A stretch of 64,000 bases of DNA, taken from Lachnoclostridium sp. An76. Its GTDB lineage: Bacteria > Bacillota > Clostridia > Lachnospirales > Lachnospiraceae. Made by a program: the position numbers and the translations under genes. Below are positions 8,355 through 17,329 of the stretch, one piece after another. Where the stretch lies: NCBI RefSeq assembly GCF_002161355.1, contig NZ_NFHL01000001.1:744001-808000 (forward strand), in the 5' to 3' direction. Each line of letters opens with the position of its first letter. Position 1 is the first letter of the stretch. Below the pieces are notes generated by a model. That model worked only from the letters and a program-made list of their open reading frames with translations, ran no database searches and was not told the origin of the DNA.

Positions 8355-9935
8355 CTAAAATGAAGTATAACATAAGTTTTCCATTTTGTCATGTATATAT
8401 CCTGCGTCCCGTTCATCTGTCATCACGGTCAGCTTATCCCCTGCCTGGAGCTTTGTCTTTCCCCGGGGGATCATCTCTCTGCCTTCCCTCTCCAGCGCCA
8501 CCAGAAGGCAGTTGTTCGGCCATGTGATCTCCATGACGGTCCTGTCCTCCAGCACAGACCCGCTCATGATCACAAACTCGCTCAGCACTTTCTGTCCGCC
8601 GGCATAGGACTCTTTCCCACTCTGGGGCTTCCGGTCAGGCATGATCCGCCTGAGCAGGCTCTCATAGATCGGCTCGGACCGGAGAAGCGATGCTGTTATG
8701 TATGCCGCCACAGATACGATCGCAAGGGAGAGCATCTGGCTCACAGAACCGGACATCTCAAAGAGCAGGATGATCCCCGTGATCGGAGCCCGCACGATGG
8801 CTGTAAAAAAGCCTGCCATTGACAGAAGCACAAAGTTATTCACATACACAGGATCCATCCCAAACACTTCTACGCCTGCCATGGCAAAGATCCCGCCCAG
8901 AAGGGCGCCCAGCACGAGGAGCGGAAAGAAGATGCCGCCCGGCGCCCCGGAGCCAAAGCTCACGGCAGAGAAGAGAAATTTTACCACAAAGGTAAGCGCC
9001 ACAAGCCCGATCGCCATCTCTCCCGCTGTCAGGTCCACGATCAGGTCCCCGCCGCTCCCGAGAACAGACGGCATCACCAGCCCCATGATCCCTGCTGCAA
9101 AAAAAGCGATCAGCAGCCTTCCCGTCTCATTGAGCCGCTTTGGCTTTTTGTAAAGATCCTGCGCCTTCAGCATGACTTTATTATACAGCGCGCCCATCAC
9201 TCCGAGCAGCACTCCGAGGATCAAAAGCAGCCAGTAATGGTCCTGGGGGAGCACATGCTCCAGCTCAAACTGAAACACAGGGTCCAGCCCCATGATATGG
9301 GAACAGATATAATCCGCTGTCACTGAGGCAGTCATCACAGATACCATCAGCCCGACAGAAAATCCCTTGTGGATCTCCTCGAACGCGAACATCATCCCAG
9401 CCAGGGGCGCATGGAACGCCGCCGCAAGCCCCGCGCTTGCCCCGCATGTCATCAGGTATCTCTCCTCCGTCTTCCCCCGGTCCAGAAGCCTGGATATCCC
9501 CTGTCCGCTCATCGCCCCGAGCTGGATGGACGGTCCTTCCCGTCCAAGGGACAGACCGCCCAGGAGGCATAAGAAACCGCCGAAAAACTTTGCCGGGAGC
9601 ACCTTTTTCCAGTCCTGGGAAAGTTTCCCCAGGATCTCCCCCTCTACCTGGGGGATCCCGCTTCCCGAGATCATGGGCACCCATTTTACCAGTATCCCCA
9701 CGATCACGGCAAAAATCGCCAGCACGAGGAACCATCCCGCGATCCGCAGAGGATAACCCCTGATAAAGTCCAGGATCTCCCCGAGCCACTTCCCTGCATA
9801 TGTAAGAGCGATCCGGTATAGCATCACGATCAGTCCGCCCACCGCCCCTACGAGAAGCCCTTCTCCGATAAGGATGACCGGCAGGCGCTGTACTCTTCTG
9901 ATCGTATAAGAGGTATCTTTTTTCAATCTTTTCAC
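8355..9935 (-). CDS. Clc-type chloride channel or H+/Cl- antiporter with TrkA-C domain
   Basis: A 526-residue membrane protein. Selectivity motifs of the Clc family are present: GSGIPQVEG near residue 92, GREGPSIQLGA near residue 132 (the gating Glu) and GSGAPGGIFFPLLVLGALLG near residue 330. FAFEE carries the internal Glu associated with proton coupling, favouring an antiporter. The last 75 residues are a cytoplasmic TrkA-C regulatory domain. A fluoride-specific Clc is less likely given the usual chloride-type motifs. Confidence 0.92.
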   Translation of the reverse strand: MKRLKKDTSYTIRRVQRLPVILIGEGLLVGAVGGLIVMLYRIALTYAGKWLGEILDFIRGYPLRIAGWFLVLAIFAVIVGILVKWVPMISGSGIPQVEGEILGKLSQDWKKVLPAKFFGGFLCLLGGLSLGREGPSIQLGAMSGQGISRLLDRGKTEERYLMTCGASAGLAAAFHAPLAGMMFAFEEIHKGFSVGLMVSVMTASVTADYICSHIMGLDPVFQFELEHVLPQDHYWLLLILGVLLGVMGALYNKVMLKAQDLYKKPKRLNETGRLLIAFFAAGIMGLVMPSVLGSGGDLIVDLTAGEMAIGLVALTFVVKFLFSAVSFGSGAPGGIFFPLLVLGALLGGIFAMAGVEVFGMDPVYVNNFVLLSMAGFFTAIVRAPITGIILLFEMSGSVSQMLSLAIVSVAAYITASLLRSEPIYESLLRRIMPDRKPQSGKESYAGGQKVLSEFVIMSGSVLEDRTVMEITWPNNCLLVALEREGREMIPRGKTKLQAGDKLTVMTDERDAGYIHDKMENLCYTSF

Positions 9936-9953
9936 TTCCTTATTTTTCTGGTA

Positions 9954-10634
9954 TCACAGGACTGCCATGGAGATCAGCACGGTAATGATACCGCAGATGC
10001 CGATTGCAAGTCCACTCATTGCTCCTTCCACCTCGCCCAGCTCGATGGCCTTTGACGTACCGACGGCATGGCTGGACGCTCCGATCGCGAGCCCCGCTGC
10101 CACGGGGTCAGTGACCCGGAAGATCCTGATCAGAACAGGCGCGATGATGCTGCCCAGGATTCCCGTGCCGATCACAGCCACTACCGTAATGGGCACCATG
10201 CCTCCCGCAGGCTCCGCGATGCTGACCGCGATCGGTGTGGTCACAGATTTCGGCAGTAGCGATACGGTCAGGCTCCCGTCAAGTCCGAACAGGCGGCAGA
10301 GTCCGTACACACTCAGCATGGAAGCTGCCGATCCCGCTGTGCAGCCGACTGCGATCGGCAGCCAGTACTGCTTCAGCATTTCAATCTTTGTATAGATCGC
10401 CACTGCAAGACATGCCGTCGCCGGAGCAAGGAACATATTGATGATCTCTCCGCCTTCATTATAAGATTCATACGGGATCCGAAAGATCAGGAGCACGCCT
10501 GACGTCAGTACGATCGCAACGATCAGCGGGTTGCATACCGGTGTCTTCAGCCTGCGCTGGAGCTTTACACCGATCCAGAATGTGATCACGCTGAGCGCAA
10601 CGCCAAAATATGGGGAAGCAAATATCTCACTCAA
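9954..10634 (-). CDS. lrgB: LrgB/CidB-family membrane protein
   Basis: A 226-residue polytopic protein. LrgB proteins pair with LrgA and are linked to murein hydrolase control and to pyruvate/glycolate transport. PKSVTTPIAVSIAEPAGG and GASSHAVGTSKAIELGEVEGAMSGLAIG are family signatures. The start is taken as TTG at 10634, since AAAAGGAGGG lies a few bases before it and the protein then begins MSEIFASPYFGVALSVITF. The upstream ATG at 10691 would overlap lrgA by 65 bases and add a charged tail with no ribosome site. The start overlaps the lrgA stop by eight bases, so translation is probably coupled. Confidence 0.9.
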   Translation of the reverse strand: MSEIFASPYFGVALSVITFWIGVKLQRRLKTPVCNPLIVAIVLTSGVLLIFRIPYESYNEGGEIINMFLAPATACLAVAIYTKIEMLKQYWLPIAVGCTAGSAASMLSVYGLCRLFGLDGSLTVSLLPKSVTTPIAVSIAEPAGGMVPITVVAVIGTGILGSIIAPVLIRIFRVTDPVAAGLAIGASSHAVGTSKAIELGEVEGAMSGLAIGICGIITVLISMAVL

Positions 10635-11079
10635 TGCCCTTTCCCTCCTTTTCCTTTCCGCCTGTCGCGGATTCTCCCTGTTTCCGCGCATCTTCCGCCT
10701 TCGATCCGCTCCCGGTGCCGCCGCTGCCAGCCAGCACCATGCAGCGCACGGTCAACCTCACACTCCAGGCTGTCACTGCGAATGTGACCACCGTGGAGAC
10801 CACACAGATAATGATAAGCTGCACCGCTGAACTTTTCAGCACGTCAAAATAATTGATAATACTCACTCCTGCCGGTATAAAGAAAAACGCCATATTCTCC
10901 AGCAGGAAATCTGCTTTTTCCTGGATATGCCTGATCTTCAGCACACCGGTGAGCAGGCATGCGAGCAGCAGCGCCATACCAATCACGCTCGCCGGAAATG
11001 TAAAAGGCAGGAGCCTCTCTATCACCTCGCTCAGCCAGCACACAAGAAAGATGATCCCAATCTGTCTGATGATTTTCAT
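10627..11079 (-). CDS. lrgA: LrgA/CidA-family holin-like membrane protein
   Basis: A 150-residue protein with four membrane helices, partner of lrgB. FPASVIGMALLLACLLTG and FFFIPAGVSIINYFD match the family. The last 35 residues are a hydrophilic, Lys/Glu-rich tail longer than usual, and its codons double as the ribosome site of lrgB. No LytSR-type regulator is in the window. Confidence 0.92.
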   Translation of the reverse strand: MKIIRQIGIIFLVCWLSEVIERLLPFTFPASVIGMALLLACLLTGVLKIRHIQEKADFLLENMAFFFIPAGVSIINYFDVLKSSAVQLIIICVVSTVVTFAVTAWSVRLTVRCMVLAGSGGTGSGSKAEDARKQGESATGGKEKEGKGIE

Positions 11080-11249
11080 AATTATATTCCGCCTTTCTGT
11101 TTTTCAGCTGATCTTGCTGTCATATAATTTTGCCGCCCTGATCTTTTGGGACCAGCTTAAATAAGATACCATCACAGACCGGAATGTGCAACCTGTTCTG
11201 CGCAAAGAGTTCTGCATAAAAAGGAAACCTGATTTCTCCTAAAAATCAG

Positions 11250-11278
11250 TTGACATTTCTATAGTGATGTTTTATGAT
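11250..11278 (+). promoter_or_regulatory. Sigma-A promoter of aroF
   Basis: TTGACA, 17 bases, TATGAT. It is preceded by a CTGATTT/AAATCAG inverted repeat at 11229-11249 and leaves an untranslated leader of about 185 bases before aroF. In the leader I see inverted repeats (CACACT/AGTGTG and TATGCC/GGCATA) but no riboswitch I can name. Confidence 0.8.
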
Positions 11279-11472
11279 ACTTATGTTTTCACACTTTAAA
11301 CAGCTAAAATTTTACAGTGTGAAGTTGTTTTGATATTTTATTATCAATTCCTATTATATCATTTTTTACAAATAAAGCACCAGTATACCGCGTTAACAGA
11401 CAATATGCCTTTTGACAGGCATAATTCACAGGACCGGCATACAGCAGAGAATGAAACCGGAGGAAATCATCT

Positions 11473-12486
11473 ATGATCATTGTACTTAAACCACACACCA
11501 CAGAAGAGAATATCACCCGTGTTGAAAACCTCATTAAAAACAGGGGCCTTGACACTCACGTTGTACGCGGTACAGAGATGACCATCATCGGATGTATCGG
11601 CGATACGACACTGATCGACCCGAGGCTTTTCGAGGTAGACAGCAGCGTTGACAAAGTCATGCATGTACAGGAGCCGTACAAACTGGCAAACCGCGCTTTC
11701 CATCCTGAGGATTCCGTGATCGATGTATCCGGCGTCAAGATCGGCGGCGGGCATATGGGACTCATCGCAGGCCCCTGCTCCGTGGAATCTTTCGAGCAGG
11801 TGCTCGAGATTGCCAAAGCAGCCAAAGCTTCCGGCGCCAATCTCCTGCGCGGCGGCGCATTCAAGCCGCGGACAAGTCCGTATTCTTTCCAGGGTCTCGG
11901 TCTGGAAGGGCTGGATATCCTCTGCAAAGTAAAAGAAGAGGTCGGGCTTCCTATCGTAACGGAGCTTATGTCAACACAGTATCTTGACGTCTTCAATGAA
12001 AAAGTAGACCTGATCCAGATCGGCGCGCGCAACATGCAGAACTTCGATCTCCTGAAACAGCTCGGCCAGGTGGACCGCCCCATCCTTCTCAAACGCGGAT
12101 TAAACGCCACCTACGAAGAATGGATCATGTCCGCAGAATATATCATGGCTGCCGGAAACGAGAACGTCATCCTCTGCGAGCGCGGGATCCGTACCTTTGA
12201 GACATACACAAGAAACACCCTGGATCTTCAGAGTATCCCGGTCCTCCACAAAAAGACCCACCTCCCGGTAGTTATCGACCCAAGCCATGCCGGAGGAAAA
12301 TGGTGGCTCGTAGAACCTATGGCAAAAGCAGCTGTCGCCGCCGGTGCGGACGGACTCATGGTAGAAGTCCACAACAACCCGGAGTGCGCGCTGTGCGACG
12401 GAGCCCAGTCTCTGAAACCGGAAAAATACGATACACTGCTCACTCAGGTAAAACAGATCGCAGAAGTTGTAGGAAAAATTCTGTAA
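11473..12486 (+). CDS. aroF: 3-deoxy-7-phosphoheptulonate synthase, type I-beta
   Basis: A 337-residue DAHP synthase, the first shikimate-pathway enzyme, condensing PEP and erythrose 4-phosphate. The N-terminal 80 residues form the ferredoxin-like regulatory domain seen in Thermotoga-type enzymes. The catalytic barrel shows LIAGPCSVES, LRGGAFKPRTSPYSFQG, QIGARNMQNFDLL, LKRG and the metal-site region VIDPSHAGGKWWLVEP. GGAGGAAATC precedes the ATG. aroB follows after a hairpin repeat, making a small aromatic amino acid unit. Confidence 0.96.
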   Translation: MIIVLKPHTTEENITRVENLIKNRGLDTHVVRGTEMTIIGCIGDTTLIDPRLFEVDSSVDKVMHVQEPYKLANRAFHPEDSVIDVSGVKIGGGHMGLIAGPCSVESFEQVLEIAKAAKASGANLLRGGAFKPRTSPYSFQGLGLEGLDILCKVKEEVGLPIVTELMSTQYLDVFNEKVDLIQIGARNMQNFDLLKQLGQVDRPILLKRGLNATYEEWIMSAEYIMAAGNENVILCERGIRTFETYTRNTLDLQSIPVLHKKTHLPVVIDPSHAGGKWWLVEPMAKAAVAAGADGLMVEVHNNPECALCDGAQSLKPEKYDTLLTQVKQIAEVVGKIL

Positions 12487-12494
12487 ATTTTCCT

Positions 12495-12536
12495 AAAAGG
12501 GGTCAGACCCCTCTGAACAGGGGTCTGACCCCTTTT
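12495..12536 (+). repeat. REP-like hairpin with GGGGTCAGACCCC core, copy 1
   Basis: Two 17-base arms (AAAAGGGGTCAGACCCC and its exact complement) surround an 8-base loop, and each arm contains the palindrome GGGGTCAGACCCC. The flanking A and T runs make it usable as a bidirectional terminator. A second copy with different outer arms is at 18231. Cores of this type occur widely in REP-like repeats; no REP-associated transposase is in the window. Confidence 0.85.
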
Positions 12537-12567
12537 ACCAAACTTGTCTATAAAGGAGATACAACTT

Positions 12568-13626
12568 ATGGAATTAACAGTTAATTTAGATAAAAACAGT
12601 TATCCGATCTACATTGAAAATGGTATTCTTGCCAGAGCGGAAGAATATATCTCCAAGTGTTTCAGCGGGAAAAAGATCATGGTCATATCTGACGACAATG
12701 TTTTCCCCCTGTACGGAGAATCTCTCATCTCCTCTCTGAACGCCTGCGGGTATGACTGCCATTCCCTTGTCCTCCCCCACGGGGAACCCACAAAAAGCTT
12801 TCAGACACTCCCTGAGATTTACAGCGCCCTGCTCACTGCCAAAATATCCCGCAGTGACCTTGTGATCGCTCTGGGCGGCGGTGTGATCGGCGACCTGGCA
12901 GGATTCGCCGCTGCCAGCTTCCTCCGCGGGGTGAAGCTGGTCCAGATCCCAACCTCCCTGCTGGCTCAGGTAGACTCCTCGGTAGGAGGTAAGGTCGCGG
13001 TTGACCTGCCCCAGGGGAAAAACCTTGTGGGCGCATTCTATCATCCGAAACTTGTGCTCATTGACCCTGACGTCCTGGACACACTCCCGCCGCACTTCAT
13101 CAGCGACGGCATGGGGGAAGTCATCAAATACGGATGCATCAAAGACAGCTCACTTTTTGACCGACTCTGCGCTCATGACTCTTTTGAGGATCTGAAACCT
13201 GAACTCACTGAGATCATAGCCATGTGCGTGGATATCAAACGGATGGTCGTTGAGGCTGACCAGTTCGACACCGGCGAGCGCATGCTCCTGAACTTCGGGC
13301 ATACCCTTGCCCACACTATTGAACAGTATTATCATTATGAGAGGGAGAGTCACGGAGAAGCGGTAGGGATCGGCATGTACCAGATCACAAAGATCGCAGA
13401 AGAAAAAGGGCTGACAGCGCCGGGATGCGCAGAAAAGATCAAAAAAGCACTGGAAATCTATGGACTGCCCTCTTCCTGCGGACTGCCCATGTCCGATCTG
13501 ACTGAAGCTGTCAAGCTGGACAAGAAGAACCTGAACGGGCATCTGAATGTCGTACTCCTGAAAGAGATCGGAGAAAGTTATGTCTATCCCACAGATGCAG
13601 GATTCTTTCCGGACTGTATGTGTTAA
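12568..13626 (+). CDS. aroB: 3-dehydroquinate synthase
   Basis: A 352-residue NAD- and metal-dependent enzyme that cyclises DAHP to 3-dehydroquinate. LVIALGGGVIGDLAGFAAASFLRG, IPTSLLAQVDSSVGGKVAVD and NLVGAFYHP are family signatures; LNFGHTLAHTIE provides the metal-binding His, with HGEAVGIGM after it. The ATG at 12568 is preferred over the TTG at 12544 because AAAGGAG lies nine bases before it and the protein then starts MELTVNLDKNSYPIYIENG. Its stop is followed at once by a palindromic element. Confidence 0.96.
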   Translation: MELTVNLDKNSYPIYIENGILARAEEYISKCFSGKKIMVISDDNVFPLYGESLISSLNACGYDCHSLVLPHGEPTKSFQTLPEIYSALLTAKISRSDLVIALGGGVIGDLAGFAAASFLRGVKLVQIPTSLLAQVDSSVGGKVAVDLPQGKNLVGAFYHPKLVLIDPDVLDTLPPHFISDGMGEVIKYGCIKDSSLFDRLCAHDSFEDLKPELTEIIAMCVDIKRMVVEADQFDTGERMLLNFGHTLAHTIEQYYHYERESHGEAVGIGMYQITKIAEEKGLTAPGCAEKIKKALEIYGLPSSCGLPMSDLTEAVKLDKKNLNGHLNVVLLKEIGESYVYPTDAGFFPDCMC

Positions 13627-13812
13627 AAATCCGGATTTGTGGACGAGCCATCAGAAACTTGCATTTGCCTGCGGGGACCTTCCGATCGGATGCACTCAGA
13701 AAACCACCCCTTTGACGCGCCTTTCGCGGCAGGCGGGGATAAGCCATAGATCACATCGGTGGTTTTCGGACGTTCAGCTGATCAGCCGGCTCCCCGCAAA
13801 TACAGATTTAAT
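13627..13812 (+). repeat. Palindromic element A (short, apex missing)
   Basis: Shortened member of the element family described at 45686. The left end AAATCCGGATTTGTGGACG is a degraded form of the terminal repeat; the right end GGCTCCCCGCAAATACAG is near perfect. Internal blocks (GCATTTGCCTGCGGGGACC; TTTCGCGGCAGGCGGGGAT) match element B, but the central 150-base apical hairpin is absent. The right end supplies the TAA stop of the next minus-strand gene. Confidence 0.75.
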
Positions 13813-14308
13813 CCTGATAAAGTTTCATCCCCATCCAGTGTTTCATATGATCCAGCATTTTCTCATCCGGTTCGATATAGACACACGCACTGTTCTGGTC
13901 CAGGGAGATGATGATCGCATACACCTTTGCGGAAGGGTTTCCCGAGCTGTAATCAAGCACCTTGTCTGGCTTAAAAGAATTCAGCCGGGGTGAACCTTTT
14001 GGAGCGATGATCTCTGCTGTCTGGATATCAAAGCTTTTCAGTTTCTTCCTTTTTTCCCGGTTGTAGATCACATCGATCTGCAGGTCATGGTTCAGGAGCA
14101 TATATTCATACTCCACATTCAGCCTTGGAAAAATAAAGTAATATGCAAGTATCGCAGCTAACACTGCTACCACAAAAGACAAAAAACCAAAGAAAGGCAT
14201 CCCAATCACTGCAATCGCTACGATCACAAGGATCACAAGGATCCTCACGGGAAGGTCATACGGCTTTGGTCTGCGGGCTACGATCAGTTCGTATAATGCG
14301 TCATTCAT
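13808..14308 (-). CDS. Small membrane protein of unknown function (DUF6106-like)
   Basis: A 166-residue protein with two adjacent membrane helices (about residues 22-60) followed by a soluble domain with alternating beta strands (NVEYEYMLLNHDLQIDVIYN, then RKKLKSFDIQTAEIIAPKGS). The layout resembles Lachnospiraceae proteins annotated as DUF6106; I cannot confirm the family. It lies three bases after a CdaR/PucR-type regulator and is probably co-transcribed. Its stop codon falls in the terminal repeat of element A. Confidence 0.7.
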   Translation of the reverse strand: MNDALYELIVARRPKPYDLPVRILVILVIVAIAVIGMPFFGFLSFVVAVLAAILAYYFIFPRLNVEYEYMLLNHDLQIDVIYNREKRKKLKSFDIQTAEIIAPKGSPRLNSFKPDKVLDYSSGNPSAKVYAIIISLDQNSACVYIEPDEKMLDHMKHWMGMKLYQD

Positions 14309-14311
14309 AAT

Positions 14312-15217
14312 TTACTGGTTCCTTTCTGCATGTAAATAATTTATTACCATTGTAGCGACCTTAAAGGTCATGGCATCTTCGAAGAGACGGAGATCAAGTC
14401 CCGTCCGCTTCTGTATCTGCTCCAGACGGTAGATGAGCGTATTCCTGTGCATGTGGAGCTGCCGCGAAGTCTCTGCGATATTGAGATTGTTCTGAAAAAA
14501 CCGGTTGATCGTGGCAGTCGTATCCTCATCAAATGATTCGGGGATTTCCTCCCCGAAGATCTCTTTCAGGAAATTTTCACACAGAGGAAACGGAAGGCGG
14601 TAGATAAGCCTCCCGATCCCGAGCTCATTATACGGGAAAACCGTCTGTTCTGAATAAAAAAGCTTGCCGACTTTCAGAGCCAGGCTTGCCTCCTGAAAAG
14701 CAGCGGGAAGATCCGACAGCGTCCCGATAATGGAGCTGTACGCCAGACGGACATGTGCGAGAGCCTCCGTATTCATCGTATCCACTATGGTCCTTGCGAT
14801 CGCCCTGACATTGTCAGCAGTTTCTGCTGCCCTCATGGGCCGGAGGATAGCAGCCGCTTTTTCAGAGACCGGGACAAGATAGGTCTTTGTCTGTGACGGG
14901 AACAGGCTTTTCAGTATTTCAGTCACAGTCTCATCCATTTTTTTTGTCTCAAGGAGAAAAAGCACGCGCCGTTCGTCCACATTGATATGAAGCCGTGAGG
15001 CGCGGTCATGGATATCATACGAAGGGATCCCTCCGGTCAGCAGACTCTGAAGGAAATCCGTCTTATTATATTTTTCTTTATACGCTGTGCACAGGCACCG
15101 GATCTGCGCAACCGCCTGCTCAGTCTCCTCTTCCGACTCTGCCTGCACATCGAGGCCAATGCCTGTAATACGTCTTAACTCCTGCAGCGCTTTCTGCAGC
15201 TCCTGTGTATGATCCAT
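14312..15217 (-). CDS. CdaR/PucR-type transcriptional regulator
   Basis: A 301-residue regulator. The C-terminal 60 residues are a PucR-type helix-turn-helix (NLNIAETSRQLHMHRNTLIY RLEQ, in the last 55 residues), and the central GGDEF-like region (RLAYSSIIGTLSDLPAAFQEA) is typical of CdaR proteins. CdaR/PucR members respond to sugar diacids, purines or other metabolites; the effector here is unknown. It overlaps no other gene and its product may control the membrane protein directly downstream. Confidence 0.85.
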   Translation of the reverse strand: MDHTQELQKALQELRRITGIGLDVQAESEEETEQAVAQIRCLCTAYKEKYNKTDFLQSLLTGGIPSYDIHDRASRLHINVDERRVLFLLETKKMDETVTEILKSLFPSQTKTYLVPVSEKAAAILRPMRAAETADNVRAIARTIVDTMNTEALAHVRLAYSSIIGTLSDLPAAFQEASLALKVGKLFYSEQTVFPYNELGIGRLIYRLPFPLCENFLKEIFGEEIPESFDEDTTATINRFFQNNLNIAETSRQLHMHRNTLIYRLEQIQKRTGLDLRLFEDAMTFKVATMVINYLHAERNQ

Positions 15218-15234
15218 CTTTTTTCCTCGCTGTT

Positions 15235-15269
15235 AAAAAGGGGCCGCACCAGGTAAAAAGTGCAGCCCC
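15235..15269 (-). terminator. Terminator after the sugar ABC ATPase gene
   Basis: Minus strand: GGGGCTGCAC pairs with GTGCGGCCCC (10 bp, one G-U) around a 10-base loop, followed by TTTTT. It ends the transcript from the ATPase gene at 15366-16478. Confidence 0.85.
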
Positions 15270-15365
15270 CATAATATATCCGATAAGCGGCGGCTGTCGG
15301 CAAAGACCGTCCAGCCATGAATAGCATCTCAGCGACCGCTTCGCTGCTATTCCAATTTTATAGTA

Positions 15366-16478
15366 TTAGTTCGTAATCGTCAACTCTGTCTCTTTGTCAA
15401 AGATGTGGATCTTCTCCATGTCGAGTGCGAATACAGCCTTGTCGCCTGTTCTCAGTGTTGTACGCGGGTTAACACGTGCTGTCATCTGAGTACCTGCTAC
15501 ATCGAAGTACAGGAATACTTCTGCGCCGAGCAGCTCGTATACTTTGATCGTAGATGTAATAACGCTGTCCGGAGAGTTGCTGATAAATGCCTCTGAATCA
15601 TGTACATCCTCAGGACGGATTCCGAGAACAACTGTCTTTCCGTTGTATCCTCCATCGATGAGCGCTTTCTTCTTGGATCCCGGAACTTTCAGCACATGTT
15701 CGCCGATCGTAAGTGTAACGTCATCACCCTTTACATTGCATACAGCATCAAGGAAGTTCATCTGCGGAGATCCGATGAATCCTGCAACGAACAGATTGCA
15801 CGGTGTATTGTAAAGGTTCTGCGGTGTATCAACCTGCTGTACGACACCGTCTTTCATAACAACGATCCTTGTACCAAGTGTCATAGCCTCTGTCTGGTCA
15901 TGTGTTACGTAGATGATCGTAGCACCCAGGTTCTCATGAAGCTTGGAAATCTCGATACGCATCTGGACTCTCAGCTTTGCATCCAGGTTGGACAGCGGCT
16001 CGTCCATCAGGAAGACCTTCGGGTTACGCACGATCGCACGTCCCATAGCAACACGCTGTCTCTGTCCACCGGAAAGAGCCTTCGGTTTACGGTCAAGCAG
16101 TTTGTCAAGGTCAAGGATCCTTGCTGCCTCTTTTACCTTTCTGTCGATCTCATCCTTCGGAACTTTGCGGAGTTTCAGACCGAATGCCATGTTATCATAT
16201 ACTGTCATGTGCGGATACAGAGCATAGTTCTGGAATACCATTGCGATATCACGGTCCTTCGGCTCTACATCGTTCATAACCTTTCCGTCAATCTTAAGTG
16301 TACCGCCGGAGATATCCTCCAGACCTGCGACCATACGAAGTGTTGTAGATTTTCCACATCCGGAAGGTCCTACAAAGATGATGAACTCTTTGTCAGCAAT
16401 CTCGAGGTTGAAATCCTTTACAGCATGGAATCCGTTCGGGTAAATTTTCTGAATGCCTTCAAGTGATAAACTTGCCAT
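15366..16478 (-). CDS. UgpC/MsmX-type carbohydrate ABC transporter ATPase
   Basis: A 370-residue ATPase of the MalK group. Walker A GPSGCGKSTT (about residue 37), signature LSGGQRQRVAMGRA, Walker B VFLMDEPLSNLD and THDQTEAMTLG are all present. The C-terminal 130 residues form the OB/TOBE regulatory region. It stands alone with no permeases nearby; MsmX-type ATPases serve several sugar importers in Firmicutes, so it is the likely energiser of the ATPase-less importer at 54.6-58 kb (inference). Ribosome site AAGGAGG precedes the ATG. Confidence 0.92.
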   Translation of the reverse strand: MASLSLEGIQKIYPNGFHAVKDFNLEIADKEFIIFVGPSGCGKSTTLRMVAGLEDISGGTLKIDGKVMNDVEPKDRDIAMVFQNYALYPHMTVYDNMAFGLKLRKVPKDEIDRKVKEAARILDLDKLLDRKPKALSGGQRQRVAMGRAIVRNPKVFLMDEPLSNLDAKLRVQMRIEISKLHENLGATIIYVTHDQTEAMTLGTRIVVMKDGVVQQVDTPQNLYNTPCNLFVAGFIGSPQMNFLDAVCNVKGDDVTLTIGEHVLKVPGSKKKALIDGGYNGKTVVLGIRPEDVHDSEAFISNSPDSVITSTIKVYELLGAEVFLYFDVAGTQMTARVNPRTTLRTGDKAVFALDMEKIHIFDKETELTITN

Positions 16479-16652
16479 TGTTATATTGCCTCCTTAAAAA
16501 ATGTTTCTCTTTGAATCTGGAATCAGTATACTTCTCCGGGCAGAAATGGACAATGTCACGAGTAACTAAAAAAGAGAGAAAAAAATGTACATTTGTGATA
16601 ATACGCACCCAATGCCCTGAAAGACCGGGGCTCTGATACAGGTTCTGACCGA

Positions 16653-16681
16653 TTGACGTGCGCACCCAAATCCGCTACAAT
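16653..16681 (+). promoter_or_regulatory. Promoter of the cyclophilin gene
   Basis: TTGACG, 17 bases, TACAAT, ending 99 bases before the cyclophilin start. The rest of the 300-base gap holds the upstream region of the divergent ATPase gene, in which I see no clear site. Confidence 0.65.
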
Positions 16682-16780
16682 AGCGTTGTGCCTGCGGACA
16701 GTCAGTCCTTCCGCCCGCAGGGAACATATTTAAGAACATATTTAACTAATATGAAAACACATGAAAAGAGGTATATGGAC

Positions 16781-17299
16781 ATGGCAAACCCAATCATTAC
16801 ATTTGAAATGGAAAACGGCGATATCATGAAAGCTGAGCTCTATCCTGAGATCGCACCGAACACAGTGAACAATTTCATTTCCCTGGTCAAAAAGGGGTTT
16901 TATGACGGACTGACGTTCCACCGTGTGATCCGCGGTTTTATGATCCAGGGCGGATGCCCGGACGGGAACGGCATGGGCGGCCCGGGATACTCGATCAAAG
17001 GAGAATTCTCCCAGAACGGCTTCCGAAACGATCTTGCGCATGACCCGGGCGTACTCTCCATGGCCAGGGCAATGCACCCGGATTCCGCGGGAAGTCAGTT
17101 TTTTATCATGCATGAGAAAGCGCCGCACCTTGACGGAGCATACGCAGCATTCGGAAAGATCACAGAAGGCATGGATGTTGTAAACAGGATCGCAGAAACT
17201 GCAACAGATTACAGCGACCGTCCTCTTGAACCTCAGGTAATAAAAAAGGTTACTGCAGAACTCTTCGGCGTGGAGTACGCTGAACCGGAAACTGTCTAA
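16781..17299 (+). CDS. Peptidyl-prolyl cis-trans isomerase, cyclophilin type
   Basis: A 172-residue cytoplasmic cyclophilin that catalyses proline isomerisation. GLTFHRVIRGFMIQGGCPDG contains the active-site Phe-His-Arg, and GPGYSIKGEF, LSMARAMHPDSAGSQFFI and LDGAYAAFGKITEGMDVV follow. The ATG at 16781 (MANPIITFEMENG) is preferred because AAAAGAGG lies nine bases upstream; the ATG at 16775 is too close and farther upstream ATGs lack a site. No signal peptide is present. Confidence 0.93.
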   Translation: MANPIITFEMENGDIMKAELYPEIAPNTVNNFISLVKKGFYDGLTFHRVIRGFMIQGGCPDGNGMGGPGYSIKGEFSQNGFRNDLAHDPGVLSMARAMHPDSAGSQFFIMHEKAPHLDGAYAAFGKITEGMDVVNRIAETATDYSDRPLEPQVIKKVTAELFGVEYAEPETV

Positions 17300-17329
17300 A
17301 GCACTGTATAAAAAGGAGAAAACAGGACT

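Noticed and set aside
11286..11472. T-box riboswitch before aroF
   Set aside because: Only a weak ACCGCG match; no specifier loop, AG bulge or clear terminator/antiterminator pair could be drawn.
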